Numbered from the stretch's first letter, positions 54,131 to 63,886 are shown. The stretch is 64,000 bases of DNA from Bradyrhizobium sp. NDS-1 (GCF_032918005.1 NZ_CP136628.1:2713501-2777500); one strand, 5' to 3'. Numbers and translations are program-made. The notes: generated from the letters alone by a model not told the origin.

Positions 54131-57100
54131 ATGACCAACCAAACGCCGGTTTTCACCTCGTCATCCGCGACGGGCAGCTTCACCGAATTTGCCAACCTCA
54201 ACGATTCAACGACGCTGCACACGCTGTCGGGGACGATGAGCTTCAGGGACGGCGACAGGACCGACACCCATACGACGTCGGTGACGCTGCATTCCGCCGT
54301 GGTCTCGGGCGGAACGACCGTTCCGGCAGCCTCGCTTGCGCATTTTCAGACCGCGATGCAATCGCAGATCCTGAGCGATTCAAACGGCTCGGGTCAGCTC
54401 AAATGGAGTTTCAGCGACCAGGACCAGGATTTCGACTTCCTGGCCAAGAACCAGACGCTGGTCCTGATCTATGACGTCAAGGTGTTCGACAATCACGGCG
54501 GCTTCGCCATCCGGACCGTCAAGATCACGGTCACCGGCACCGACGACAAGCCCGTCATCAACATGACGACGGCGGCGACGGTCACCGAGCAGGCCAACCA
54601 GACGCTGTCGCTCACGCCCGACACGGTTCAGGTCGCGCTCAATTTCACCGATGACGACCTCGCCAATACCGGGCACACCGCGACCGTTACAGGCGTATCC
54701 GCCTCCGGCGCAACGGCCGGCCTGCTGCCGGGCCCTTTCGGCAATGCCGTGCTGATGTCGTTCTTCCACGTCGACAACGTCGTCAAGGCTTCCGGCTCCT
54801 CGACCGGAATCATCAACACCACCTTCTCCGCGCCAGATCTCGCTTTCGATTATCTGGCCGCAGGCCAGCATCTCGACATCACCTACACGGTGCAGCTCGA
54901 TGATCATGCCGGCGGGGTCTCCACTCAGACGGTGACCGTGACGGTGGTCGGCACCAACGACAAGCCGGTGTTCCTCGGGCCGCCGGACTGCGCGAACCTG
55001 GTCGAGGACCAGAACCTGGATTCCTCGGGCAATCTGCACGCCAATGGCGATCTGCCCTTCATCGGCATCGATCTCGCCGACGCCCATATGGTCTCGACCA
55101 GCGTGACGGCGACCCGCTCGGGCGGTGGCGCAATTCCGCTCACCAATGCACAGCTGCTCGCGGCATTTGGCACCTCTCTCGACGATTCCACCGGTCACCT
55201 GTTCGGCGAGGTCGACTGGAATTTCGCGTTGCCCAATTCCTCAGCCAGTTTCCTCGGTGGCGGCGAGACACTGACGCTGGTCTATCACGTCACGGTCACC
55301 GATTCCGCCGGCGCCGCCACGACTCAGGACGTCACCATCACGATCCTCGGCATCAACGAGCCTGTCGTGATCACGAGTGGTCCACAATCCTCCACCGTGG
55401 TCGAGCAGGATGCCACCACGGGCTCCCTAGTCCTGGATACGACGCCGACGACCCCGGCGGGCACGCTCGCTTTCACCGACCAGGACGCCGGCGACACGCA
55501 TACGGTCACGGTGACGCTGGACTCGACCTCAGGACCAACGCCGCCGGCCCCGACACAGGCCGACCTCGCGGGGGCGCTGACCACGACGCTACACGATTCC
55601 ACGGGCACCGGCTCCGGCAGCATCGACTGGAACTTTGCGATCCCCGATCAGGACCTCGACTATCTCGCGTTCAACGAGACGCTGACGGTGACCTACAATA
55701 TCGAGGTCGCGGACGGCTCGACCAGCTCTACGCAGACGGTCTCCGTCGTCATTACCGGCGCCAACGACGCGCCGGTGGTCACGAGCGGGCCGGGATCGGC
55801 TTCGCTGTCCGAGCAGCCGGGCGTGACCGGATCCCCGTCGCCCAACACCACGAGCCCGGTGCCGACGGGAACGCTGAGCTTCAACGACGTCGACCTGTCG
55901 GACACGCATTCGATCAGCGTGGTGCTGGATTACGCGCTGTGGTCGGCCAACAGTTTCTCGGTCCCGGCGCAGACGCTGGTGGACCTCCAATCGGCGCTCT
56001 CGACGGTGCTGCACGATTCCACGGGCAGCGGCAGTGGCAGTATCGACTGGACTTTCAGCATCGCCGATGCCGATCTCGATTTCTTGAGCCTCGGCGAGAC
56101 GCTGACGGTGCAGTATGCCGTCAACGTCTGGGACGGGTTCACCAATTCGGTCCAGACCGTCACCGTCACCATCGATGGTGCGGCCGATCCACTGGTCCTG
56201 ACGCCGCTGACGATCGCGACGTCCGACACCGCGGGTCCGGATGCCGGCATGCCCATCGCGACCGGTGCCATCTTCGAGATCACCCAGCCGGTGGATTCGA
56301 GCACACCGCGGACCATTACCGAAATCAACGGCAGCGCTGCCAATGTCGGTAGTTCGGTGGCCGGTACGCATGGAACGCTGGTGCTCAACGCCGACGGCTC
56401 CTACGGCTATGTCGCGGACGCGTCGGTCGATGCGCTGCTCGCCGGCGAAAACGTCACCGACCAGTTCACGTTCACCGTCGACGACGGCCAGGGCCATCAG
56501 GCCTCGACCACGCTGACATTCGACATCGCCGGCGCCAACGACAATCCACAGGTCACCGCGGCCAATCTCAGCGGATCGATCACCGAGGACGCCGGCCCGC
56601 CGGTGATCCTCAACGGCGATTTCGAGATGGGCAATTTCGCCAACTGGACGGTGAGCGGCGGCGGCCACATCCACGTGACGCAGCTCGAGCTCGGCGGCAG
56701 CTTCGGCCATTATTCGGTCGAGCTGCTCCCCAACAGCAGCCCGGAAACGCTGTCGCAGAACGTCGCGACCACGCCGGGCCAGCACTACTTCGTCAGCTTC
56801 GACGTCATCGGCGATCCCGAGAGCGTCAGCGCGCCGTTCACGGTGTCGTGGGACGGCGTGACGATCCTCGCGCTCGCCAACGTGCCGGCCGGTGTCAACC
56901 ATTATTCCTTCGACGTGCTCGGCGACGGCCTGCTGTCGTCCACGCTGCTCCAGTTCTCCTATGAGAACGACGGCACCGGCATGATCCTCGACTCCGTCAA
57001 CGTCAGTCCGGCGACGGGACCTGCCACCGAATCCGCCGCAGGCTCGCTGTCGTTCTCCGACGTCGATCCCGGCGATACACACAGCGCCAGCTTCGTGCCG

Positions 57101-58039
57101 GGCGACGGCCGCTATTTCGGTACGTTCTCGCTCGATCCGGTCAGCGAGGCCGGCGGCGCCGGAACCGTCGCCTGGCATTTCACGGTCGACAATTCCGACA
57201 TCCAGTTCCTGGCGCAGGGGCAGACACTGACCCAGGACTATCTGGTGACGATCGCCGACAACAATGGCGGCTCGACCACGCAGAGCGTCACCGTGACCAT
57301 CATCGGCACCAATGACGCGCCGACCGCGGTCGGCGAGACCGTGATCACCGATGTCGGCCCCAACGCGACCGTCGAAATCCCCAGCTGGGCCCTGGCCTTG
57401 AACGACACCGACCCCGACACGATCGACCAGCTGTCGCTCGGCAGCATCACGGCGAGTTCCGGCGGCGGTGCCGTCGCGTTCGGGAATGCCTTCTTCAGCG
57501 ATGACGCAACGCTCGGCGGCTCGTTCAGCTACACGACTTCCGACGGCTCGACGATTTCGTCCAATGTTGCGACCGCGACCATCATCAACAACGCGGCCGG
57601 CGCGACCGTGCTGACCGGCACCGGTGGCGATGACATCCTGATCGCGGTCAACGGAACCGAGACGGTGAACGGGGGCAGCGGCAGCGACGTCCTGATCGCC
57701 ACCGCGGGCGGCAATGCCATGACCGGCGGCGGTGGCAATGACACCTTCGCCTTCCTCCAGCCGTCCGGTCCGAGCACGATCGGCGACTTCAACAATTCAA
57801 CCGAGCAGGACCACATCGCGGTCTCGGCAAGCGGTTTTGGCGGCGGGTTGACGGCTGGGATGGACGTGACGTTCGAAACCTCGGGTGACGATGTGTTCTC
57901 GGGACTCTCCCAATTCCATTTCGACACCAGCAGCCAGACGCTCTATTACAGCGCCGACGGGACGCAAGGCGCGGCTGTTGCCGTGGTCAGCGTCCAGAGC
58001 GGCGTGATGCTCAATCAGCACGACATATTGGTCGTGTAG
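54131..58039 (+). CDS. large VCBS/cadherin-like repeat adhesin with C-terminal RTX segment
   Basis: From ATG 54131 the product has 1302 residues without a Sec signal, as expected for type I secretion. About seven beta-sandwich repeats of 100-150 residues are visible, each with forms of FxDxDxxDTHT, DSTGSGSGSIDWTF or LTVTYNIEV, ending in GTNDAPV-type linkers (acidic, Ca-binding). Residues around 835-965 form a lectin-like jelly-roll (NGDFEMGNFANWTV). Near the C-terminus RTX-like TGTGGDDIL, NGGSGSDVL and GGGGNDTF repeats precede the secretion tail. No T1SS genes are nearby. Confidence 0.9.
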   Translation: MTNQTPVFTSSSATGSFTEFANLNDSTTLHTLSGTMSFRDGDRTDTHTTSVTLHSAVVSGGTTVPAASLAHFQTAMQSQILSDSNGSGQLKWSFSDQDQDFDFLAKNQTLVLIYDVKVFDNHGGFAIRTVKITVTGTDDKPVINMTTAATVTEQANQTLSLTPDTVQVALNFTDDDLANTGHTATVTGVSASGATAGLLPGPFGNAVLMSFFHVDNVVKASGSSTGIINTTFSAPDLAFDYLAAGQHLDITYTVQLDDHAGGVSTQTVTVTVVGTNDKPVFLGPPDCANLVEDQNLDSSGNLHANGDLPFIGIDLADAHMVSTSVTATRSGGGAIPLTNAQLLAAFGTSLDDSTGHLFGEVDWNFALPNSSASFLGGGETLTLVYHVTVTDSAGAATTQDVTITILGINEPVVITSGPQSSTVVEQDATTGSLVLDTTPTTPAGTLAFTDQDAGDTHTVTVTLDSTSGPTPPAPTQADLAGALTTTLHDSTGTGSGSIDWNFAIPDQDLDYLAFNETLTVTYNIEVADGSTSSTQTVSVVITGANDAPVVTSGPGSASLSEQPGVTGSPSPNTTSPVPTGTLSFNDVDLSDTHSISVVLDYALWSANSFSVPAQTLVDLQSALSTVLHDSTGSGSGSIDWTFSIADADLDFLSLGETLTVQYAVNVWDGFTNSVQTVTVTIDGAADPLVLTPLTIATSDTAGPDAGMPIATGAIFEITQPVDSSTPRTITEINGSAANVGSSVAGTHGTLVLNADGSYGYVADASVDALLAGENVTDQFTFTVDDGQGHQASTTLTFDIAGANDNPQVTAANLSGSITEDAGPPVILNGDFEMGNFANWTVSGGGHIHVTQLELGGSFGHYSVELLPNSSPETLSQNVATTPGQHYFVSFDVIGDPESVSAPFTVSWDGVTILALANVPAGVNHYSFDVLGDGLLSSTLLQFSYENDGTGMILDSVNVSPATGPATESAAGSLSFSDVDPGDTHSASFVPGDGRYFGTFSLDPVSEAGGAGTVAWHFTVDNSDIQFLAQGQTLTQDYLVTIADNNGGSTTQSVTVTIIGTNDAPTAVGETVITDVGPNATVEIPSWALALNDTDPDTIDQLSLGSITASSGGGAVAFGNAFFSDDATLGGSFSYTTSDGSTISSNVATATIINNAAGATVLTGTGGDDILIAVNGTETVNGGSGSDVLIATAGGNAMTGGGGNDTFAFLQPSGPSTIGDFNNSTEQDHIAVSASGFGGGLTAGMDVTFETSGDDVFSGLSQFHFDTSSQTLYYSADGTQGAAVAVVSVQSGVMLNQHDILVV

Positions 58040-58060
58040 GCTCTGCCATCGAGCCGAGCC

Positions 58061-58090
58061 GCGGGCCCTACAGCGGGCCCGCGCTTTTTT
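58061..58090 (+). terminator. rho-independent terminator after the adhesin
   Basis: GCGGGCCC at 58061-58068 pairs with GGGCCCGC at 58075-58082, followed by six T at 58085-58090. It lies 22 bp after the adhesin stop. Confidence 0.88.
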
Positions 58091-58227
58091 GCGCCGCGCC
58101 ATTCTCATTCCAAAGTCATAACCGGGATGACGCGGGGTGGCTTGAACTCGGCTGGATTACCCAGCACAATGGACGCCGAATTCGTCTCTGAATTTCCAAT
58201 CCAAACAAGAACATAGGGAAGACGCAC

Positions 58228-59214
58228 GTGGGACATGGAATGAAGGCCGCAATTGCGCTTGCCGCCGCGCTTTGCGGCACGCCGGCTGTTGCGGCCTGGG
58301 AGCCGGCAAAGCCGGTCGAGATCGTGGTGGCGGCGGGCGCGGGCGGCGCCTCCGACCAGATGGCGCGGATGATGCAGGCCGCGATCCAGAAGAACAATCT
58401 GATGAAGCAGCCGGTGGTCGTCTCGCTCAAGGGCGGCGCCTCAGGCGCGGAAGCGCTGATGTACATGAAGTCCAGCGAGGGCGATCCGAACAAGGTGCTG
58501 ATCGCCTATTCGCTGATCTACATGCTGCCGCTGTCGGCGAAGATCCCGTTCAACTGGCGTGAGCTGACCCCGGTTTCCGTGGTCGCGCTCGACCAGTTCG
58601 TGCTCTGGGACAACAGCGCTGGCCCCAAGACGGTGAAGGAGTTCGTCGCGGCCGCGAAGGCGGCGAGCGCGCCGTTCAAGATGGGCGGCACCGGCTCCAA
58701 GCGCGAGGATCACGTGCTGACCGTCTTCCTGGAGCAGAAGACCGGCGCGAAGTTCTCCTATCTGCCCTACAAGTCCGGCGGCGAGGCCGCGACCCAGTTG
58801 GTCGGCAACCACACCGAAGCCAACGTCAACAATCCGTCCGAGAATCTCGAAGTCTGGCGTGCGGGCCAGGTGCGTCCGCTCTGCGTGTTCGACAAGGAGC
58901 GCATCGCCTACACCACCAAGGTGACGGAGACGCAGTCCTGGGCCGACATCCCGACCTGCAAGGAGGAGGGCGTCGACGTCCAGTATCTGATGCTGCGCGC
59001 GATGTTCCTGCCCGGCAAGGTCACGCCGGAGCAGCAGGCTTTCTACGTCGATCTCTTCCACAAGGTGACGCAGACCGCCGAGTACAAGGAGTACATGGAG
59101 AAGCAGGCGTTGAAGCCGATCTTCCTCACCGGCAAGGACATGGTGCAGTTCCTCGAGGAGGACGATGCCGTCAACAAGTCGCTGATGACGGAAGCCGGAT
59201 TCGTCGCGAAGTGA
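58228..59214 (+). CDS. tripartite tricarboxylate transporter binding protein TctC/Bug-like
   Basis: The 328-residue product starts at GTG 58228 (ATG 58240 also possible), with AGGGAAG upstream. A signal peptide (about 5-24, AAIALAAALCGTPAVAA) precedes the Bug fold: KPVEIVVAAGAGGASDQMARM, SKREDHVLTVFLEQ, LPYKSGGEAATQLVGNHTEANVNNPSE (abbreviated). It presents a carboxylate or aromatic acid to TctB/TctA. The membrane genes follow after a 180-bp gap containing a multi-hairpin repeat. Confidence 0.9.
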   Translation: MGHGMKAAIALAAALCGTPAVAAWEPAKPVEIVVAAGAGGASDQMARMMQAAIQKNNLMKQPVVVSLKGGASGAEALMYMKSSEGDPNKVLIAYSLIYMLPLSAKIPFNWRELTPVSVVALDQFVLWDNSAGPKTVKEFVAAAKAASAPFKMGGTGSKREDHVLTVFLEQKTGAKFSYLPYKSGGEAATQLVGNHTEANVNNPSENLEVWRAGQVRPLCVFDKERIAYTTKVTETQSWADIPTCKEEGVDVQYLMLRAMFLPGKVTPEQQAFYVDLFHKVTQTAEYKEYMEKQALKPIFLTGKDMVQFLEEDDAVNKSLMTEAGFVAK

Positions 59215-59221
59215 CCTCTTC

Positions 59222-59372
59222 ACCTCGCCCCGCATGCGGGGAGAGGTTGGATTGCATCGAAGATGCAATCCGGGTGAGGGGGACTCTCTGCGCGAGTCCG
59301 ACTTTCACTGTCCCCGTGGAGACTCCCCCTCACCCCGACCCTCTCCCCGCAAGCGGGGAGAGGGAGGATTGA
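59222..59372. repeat. multi-hairpin repeat between tctC-like and tctB-like genes
   Basis: Several nested inverted repeats: CTCTCCCCGC-type hairpins at both ends, ATTGCATC-GAA-GATGCAAT at 59251-59269, GGACTC...GAGTCC at 59281-59299, and a long pair GGGTGAGGGGGA (59272-59283) with TCCCCCTCACCC (59324-59335). This is the common intergenic CTCTCCCCGC repeat type of alphaproteobacteria. Being transcribed within the Tct unit, it may attenuate TctBA or stabilise TctC mRNA. Confidence 0.8.
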
Positions 59373-59395
59373 CCGCACTCCGTCCCTGACAGCTC

Positions 59396-59938
59396 ATGTC
59401 CCAAACCGATATCGAAATCGTCGTCGACGATCCGACCGCGCCTGAAGACGACTCGCCTTCTGTCGTCTCTTCCGGCACGATCGAGATCGTCGTCTGTCTC
59501 CTGCTGTTCGCGCTGGCCGTCACGCTCGGCTACGACAATTGGCGAACGGGCGCTGCCTGGGATGCGACCGGGCCCGAGCCCGGCTATTTCCCCTTCTACC
59601 TCTCCATCATTCTCGGCGGCGGCAGCCTCTACGGCCTTGTCGCGGCGCTGCGCACGCAGCGCGCGGTGCGCCAGACCTTCGTCACGCGCGCGCAAGCCCG
59701 CCGCGTGATGGCCGTATTCGTGCCGACGCTGCTGTTCTGCCTGGCGATGCAGTTCCTCGGCCTCTATGTCGCAAGCTTCCTTCTGATTTCCGGCTTCATG
59801 CGCTTCGTCGGCAAGATCGCGCTGTGGAAGTCTCTGCTCACCGCTCTCGTGTTCACGGCGATCATGTTCGTCACCTTCGATGTCGCCTTCGACGTCATCA
59901 TGCCGAAAGGGCCGCTCGAAGCGGCCTTCGGTCGCTAG
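59396..59938 (+). CDS. tripartite tricarboxylate transporter small membrane subunit TctB-like
   Basis: The 180-residue product has an acidic N-terminus and four helices (about 29-47, 65-83, 103-123, 145-165) with the TctB signature ATGPEPGYFPFYLSIILGG (abbreviated). It forms the membrane unit with TctA. tctA follows after 12 bp. Confidence 0.9.
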   Translation: MSQTDIEIVVDDPTAPEDDSPSVVSSGTIEIVVCLLLFALAVTLGYDNWRTGAAWDATGPEPGYFPFYLSIILGGGSLYGLVAALRTQRAVRQTFVTRAQARRVMAVFVPTLLFCLAMQFLGLYVASFLLISGFMRFVGKIALWKSLLTALVFTAIMFVTFDVAFDVIMPKGPLEAAFGR

Positions 59939-59950
59939 GCGGGTCCCGCG

Positions 59951-61468
59951 ATGGAAGCTCTCGGTCTCCTGCTTCACGGCTTCGCCGTCCTGCTGACGTG
60001 GAAGACGCTCGTGCTGATGATGGTCGGGCTGGTGCTCGGGATCTTCGTCGGCGTGCTGCCGGGGCTCGGCGGCCCCAACGGCGTTGCGATCCTGTTGCCG
60101 CTCACCTTCACGATGGATCCGACCTCGGCCATCGTGATGCTGTCCTGCATCTATTGGGGCGCGCTGTTCGGCGGCGCGATTACATCGATCCTGTTCAACA
60201 TCCCCGGCGAGGCCTGGTCGGTCGCGACCACATTCGACGGTTATCCGATGGCGCAGCAGGGCAGGGCGGCCGAAGCGTTGACCGCGGCGTTCACGTCCTC
60301 CTTCATCGGCTCGCTGGTCGCGGTGATGCTGATCACTTTCCTCGCGCCGATGATCTCGTCCTTTGCGCTGAAGTTCGGCCCGCCCGAGTTCTTCGCGGTG
60401 TATCTGCTCACCTTCTGCTCCTTCGTCGGATTGGGGCGCGAAGCCAAGCACAAGACGGTCATCTCGATGTCGCTGGGGCTGCTGCTGGCCGGCATCGGCA
60501 TGGATACCGTATCGGGCAATCTGCGCATGACCTTCGGCTCGGCCGAGCTTCTACGGGGCATCAACTTCCTGGTCGCGGTCATCGGCCTTTTCGGCATCAG
60601 CGAGATTCTGCTGACGATGGAGGAGCGGCTGGCGCTGCGCGGACACGCGGCGAGCATCTCGCTCCGCGTCGTGCTCGGCGTCTGGAGAGATCTGCCGAAA
60701 TATTGGATGACGCTGCTGCGCTCCTCTTTCATCGGCTGCTGGCTCGGTATCACGCCGGGCGGTGCGATCGCTGCCTCCTTCATGGGCTACAATCTGGCAA
60801 AGCGCTTCGCCAGGGACCCCGAGGGTTTCGGCAAGGGTCGCATCGAAGGCGTGTTCGCGCCCGAGACGGCGGCGCATGCCTCCGGCACAGCGGCCTTGCT
60901 GCCGATGCTGGCGCTCGGCATCCCCGGCTCCGGCACCGCCGCGATCCTGCTCGGTGGCCTGATGGTGTGGGGCCTCAATCCCGGCCCGCTGCTGTTCGTC
61001 GAGCACAAGGACTTCGTCTGGGGCCTGATCGCCTCGATGTATCTCGGCAATGTCGTCGGCCTCGTGCTGGTGCTGACGACGGTGCCGATCTTCGCCTCGA
61101 TCCTGCGTGTGCCGTTCGCCGCGGTGGCGCCGATGATCGTGGTGTCCTGCGCGATCGGCGCCTATGCGATCCAGAACGCGATGTTCGACATCTGGCTGAT
61201 GCTGGGTTTCGGCGTGGTCGGCTACGTCTTCAAGAAGATCGGCATCCCCTTGGCGCCGTTCACGCTGGCGCTCGTGCTCGGCAACCGCGCCGAGGACGCC
61301 TTCCGCCTGTCGATGATCGGTTCGGGTGGCAACCTCAAGGTGTTCTGGTCGAATGGGCTGGTCGGCTCGATCACGACATTGGCGATCGTGCTGCTGTTCT
61401 GGCCGGCAATCGACGGCTTGCTCGCCCGTGTCGGATTGACGCAGGGGAGCAAGCCAGCGTCCAGCTAG
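59951..61468 (+). CDS. tripartite tricarboxylate transporter large permease TctA-like
   Basis: The 505-residue product has about 11-12 helices and the conserved VLPGLGGPNGVAILLPLTFTMDP (abbreviated), YWGALFGGAITSILFNIPGE, and the second-half motif ALGIPGSGTAAILLGGLMVWGLNPGP (abbreviated). Completes a TctCBA secondary importer driven by an ion gradient; ligand unknown. Confidence 0.94.
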   Translation: MEALGLLLHGFAVLLTWKTLVLMMVGLVLGIFVGVLPGLGGPNGVAILLPLTFTMDPTSAIVMLSCIYWGALFGGAITSILFNIPGEAWSVATTFDGYPMAQQGRAAEALTAAFTSSFIGSLVAVMLITFLAPMISSFALKFGPPEFFAVYLLTFCSFVGLGREAKHKTVISMSLGLLLAGIGMDTVSGNLRMTFGSAELLRGINFLVAVIGLFGISEILLTMEERLALRGHAASISLRVVLGVWRDLPKYWMTLLRSSFIGCWLGITPGGAIAASFMGYNLAKRFARDPEGFGKGRIEGVFAPETAAHASGTAALLPMLALGIPGSGTAAILLGGLMVWGLNPGPLLFVEHKDFVWGLIASMYLGNVVGLVLVLTTVPIFASILRVPFAAVAPMIVVSCAIGAYAIQNAMFDIWLMLGFGVVGYVFKKIGIPLAPFTLALVLGNRAEDAFRLSMIGSGGNLKVFWSNGLVGSITTLAIVLLFWPAIDGLLARVGLTQGSKPASS

Positions 61469-61494
61469 GGAGAAAGATCTTTAAAATTCAACGG

Positions 61495-61500
61495 TATAAT
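61495..61500 (+). promoter_or_regulatory. candidate -10 element upstream of porin
   Basis: TATAAT stands in an AT-rich patch (ATCTTTAAAATTCAACGGTATAAT, 61478-61500 region) of otherwise GC-rich DNA, 129 bp before the porin ATG. No good -35 hexamer is seen at 17 bp, so support is weak. Confidence 0.35.
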
Positions 61501-61628
61501 GGCGGTGTCGCCCTGGTCCTAGCCGCTATACGCCGCGATTATTTCTGGTTGTTGCTGGCCCGGCACAGCACTTGGGCACGCCTCGACGTATGGTTTCATC
61601 ACGAAATTGTGCAGCGGGGGGATTCTCC

Positions 61629-62498
61629 ATGAAGCGGATTGTGATTGGAATGGCGGCGGCGATGTCGCTGTTTGCGACGGGCGCGGTTGCTGCCGATCTC
61701 GCGGCAAGGCCCTATGTCAAGGCGCCTATCGTCGATCCGGTCTGGAGCTGGACCGGCTTCTATGTCGGCGCCAACGGCGGCTACAGCTGGGGCCGTTCGC
61801 GCACCGACGTCTCCTATTTCAACACGCCAACCGGCGCACCCATCGCGCCTCCGGCCGGGTCAATCACCAGCGCGGCGTTCGACATGAACGGCGGTATCGC
61901 GGGCGCCCAGGCCGGCTACAATTGGCAAAACGGCAACTGGGTGTACGGCATCGAGGGCGACCTGCAATGGTCGGGTGAAAGAGGCAGCGCCCTATATTCC
62001 TGCGCCCCTGCAGCAGGGCCCGTTCCGGGCGTTTGTAATCCCCTTCTGACGTTCCTTCTTCCCGGGACCGTCGGCGGCACCACCTTGGCAATCGACCAGA
62101 AGCTGCAGTGGTTCGGCACGTTGCGCGGTCGCGTCGGCATCTTGGCCACCCCGAAGGTGCTGTTCTATGGCACCGGCGGTCTGGCCTTCGGCGAGATCAA
62201 GACCACCGGCACCATGACCGGCCTCGACGGTTTCAGCCTCCCGATCACGTCGGTCGCCTCGAACAGCACTACCCGTGCCGGCTGGACTCTCGGGGTCGGC
62301 GTCGAAGGCAAGATCACCCAGAACTGGAGCGCTAAGCTCGAATATCTCTACATGGACCTCGGCCGCTTCAGCTCCGGCCCGTTCACGCTGGCGCCGGGCT
62401 CGGACATCAGCGCCAACGTCTCCTCGCACTTCACCGATCACATCCTGCGCGCAGGCATCAACTATCAGTTTGGTGGTCCGATCGTCGCCAAGTACTGA
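61629..62498 (+). CDS. Omp25/Omp31-like outer-membrane beta-barrel protein
   Basis: From ATG 61629, after GGGGGGA, the product has 289 residues with a signal peptide ending GAVAAD (about residue 21). The Omp25-type start WSWTGFYVGANGGYSWGR, GGIAGAQAGYNWQNGNWVYGIEGD (abbreviated), LRGRVGILATPKVLFYGTGGLAFG and a terminal strand ending VAKY fit an 8-stranded porin-like barrel common in Rhizobiales. Role: envelope integrity and surface structure. Confidence 0.92.
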   Translation: MKRIVIGMAAAMSLFATGAVAADLAARPYVKAPIVDPVWSWTGFYVGANGGYSWGRSRTDVSYFNTPTGAPIAPPAGSITSAAFDMNGGIAGAQAGYNWQNGNWVYGIEGDLQWSGERGSALYSCAPAAGPVPGVCNPLLTFLLPGTVGGTTLAIDQKLQWFGTLRGRVGILATPKVLFYGTGGLAFGEIKTTGTMTGLDGFSLPITSVASNSTTRAGWTLGVGVEGKITQNWSAKLEYLYMDLGRFSSGPFTLAPGSDISANVSSHFTDHILRAGINYQFGGPIVAKY

Positions 62499-62525
62499 TA
62501 TCAAAATAGGCGTCCAACAAGAAGC

Positions 62526-62550
62526 AAAGCCCGGCCTCGCGCCGGGCTTT
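62526..62550 (+). terminator. hairpin terminator after the porin
   Basis: AAAGCCCGGC (62526-62535) pairs perfectly with GCCGGGCTTT (62541-62550) with a CTCGC loop. The A/T stem ends make it bidirectional, serving the porin and possibly the convergent CoA transferase gene. Confidence 0.82.
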
Positions 62551-62576
62551 GTCGTTGGAGACGGTGCAAATGACGT

Positions 62577-63770
62577 TCACACCACCTTCGCGTCCCGCAG
62601 CCTGCTGATCTCGTCCGCACTGAGGCCGAACTCCTTCAGCACCTCGTCGGTCTGCTCGCCGAATTCCGGTGGCCGCGCCACCATCCTGCTCGGCGTGCGT
62701 GACAGCGTCACGGGCTGGCCGACCAGGCGGATCTGGCGGCTCTCGTCGTTCGGCACGTCCTGCGCGATGCCGAGATGCTTGACCTGGGCGTCCTCGAACA
62801 TCTGGTCGATGGCGTAGATCGGCCCGCAGGGCACGCCGGCCTCGTTGAGCTCGCGGACCCAGGTCTCGGTCGACTTCGTCACCGTGTGCTTCTCGATCTC
62901 GGCGTTGAGGGCGTCGCGGTTCTTGGAGCGGGCAGGGGCCGTCGCATAATCGGGATGGGCATAGAGCTCCGGCGCGCCAATCGCCTGGGCGCAGCGCTCC
63001 CAGATCCGCCCGCCCGTCGTGGCGATGTTGATGTAGCCGTCCGAGGTCTTGAACACGCCGGTCGGGATGCTGGTTGGATGGTTGTTGCCGGCCTGCTTGG
63101 CGACCTCTTTCTCCATCAGCCAGCGCGCTGCCTGGAAGTCGAGCATGAAGATCTGGGCCTGCAGCAGCGAGGTCTGCACCCATTGGCCCTTGCCCGAGAC
63201 CTCGCGCTCGAGCAGCGCGGTGAGGATGCCCATGGCGCAGAACAGGCCGGCCGTCAGATCGGCGACGGGAATGCCGACCCGCATCGGGCCTTCGCCCGGT
63301 GCCCCGGTGATCGACATCAACCCGCCCATGCCTTGCGCGATCTGATCGAAGCCGGGCCGCTTGTGATAGGGCCCGTCCTGGCCGAAGCCGGAGATGCTGC
63401 CGTAGACGATGCGTGGATTGATCTCGGCGAGACTTCCATAGTCGATGCCGAGCTTCTTCTTCACGTCGGGCCGGAAATTCTCGACCACGACGTCGGCCTT
63501 GGCGGCGAGGCGCTTGAACACGGCGAGCCCGCGCTCGTCCTTCAGGTTCAGTGTCATGGCCCGCTTGTTGCGATGCAGATTCTGGAAGTCGGAACCTCGG
63601 CGCGGGCCGCCCGGCTGCTCGCCGCCAGCGTCCTCGGTCAGCGCATCGATCTTGATGACATTCGCCCCCCAGTCCGCCAGTTGCCGCACGCAGGTGGGCC
63701 CGGAGCGGACGCGGGTCAGATCGAGCACGGTGAAGCGCGACAGGGCTTCCGAGGCATGCGGAAAAGGCAT
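62577..63770 (-). CDS. CaiB/BaiF-family CoA transferase (class III)
   Basis: From ATG 63770 the product has 397 residues; ATG 63806 is a possible earlier start. It has LDLTRVRSGPTCVRQLADWGANVIKID (abbreviated), NKRAMTLNLKDERG, VVENFRPDVKKKLGIDYG, SGFGQDGPYHKRPGFDQIAQGMGG containing the catalytic Asp, and VQTSLLQAQ. It moves CoA between carboxylic acids. The formyl-CoA transferase subgroup looks closest, but substrate is unknown. Confidence 0.92.
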   Translation of the reverse strand: MPFPHASEALSRFTVLDLTRVRSGPTCVRQLADWGANVIKIDALTEDAGGEQPGGPRRGSDFQNLHRNKRAMTLNLKDERGLAVFKRLAAKADVVVENFRPDVKKKLGIDYGSLAEINPRIVYGSISGFGQDGPYHKRPGFDQIAQGMGGLMSITGAPGEGPMRVGIPVADLTAGLFCAMGILTALLEREVSGKGQWVQTSLLQAQIFMLDFQAARWLMEKEVAKQAGNNHPTSIPTGVFKTSDGYINIATTGGRIWERCAQAIGAPELYAHPDYATAPARSKNRDALNAEIEKHTVTKSTETWVRELNEAGVPCGPIYAIDQMFEDAQVKHLGIAQDVPNDESRQIRLVGQPVTLSRTPSRMVARPPEFGEQTDEVLKEFGLSADEISRLRDAKVV

Positions 63771-63886
63771 CTTGAGTGGCTCCGGGGCAGATTGCGGGCC
63801 TACCATAGTGCCGAAAGATCATGCGACAAGCCGGCCCGGCGCCGATGCAGCCTGCCGAAATGCCATGCCTGATGCGGTACCTGAGA

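Noticed and set aside
55589..57178. 529-codon open frame on the minus strand
   Set aside because: It lies wholly within the adhesin gene and repeats low-complexity Arg/Asp/Val runs, as expected opposite VCBS repeats.
54131..57600. Repeated DNA words in the adhesin resembling an array
   Set aside because: The periodicity is at protein level (VCBS-type repeats of 100-150 residues), not a CRISPR array; no short identical repeats with unique spacers exist.
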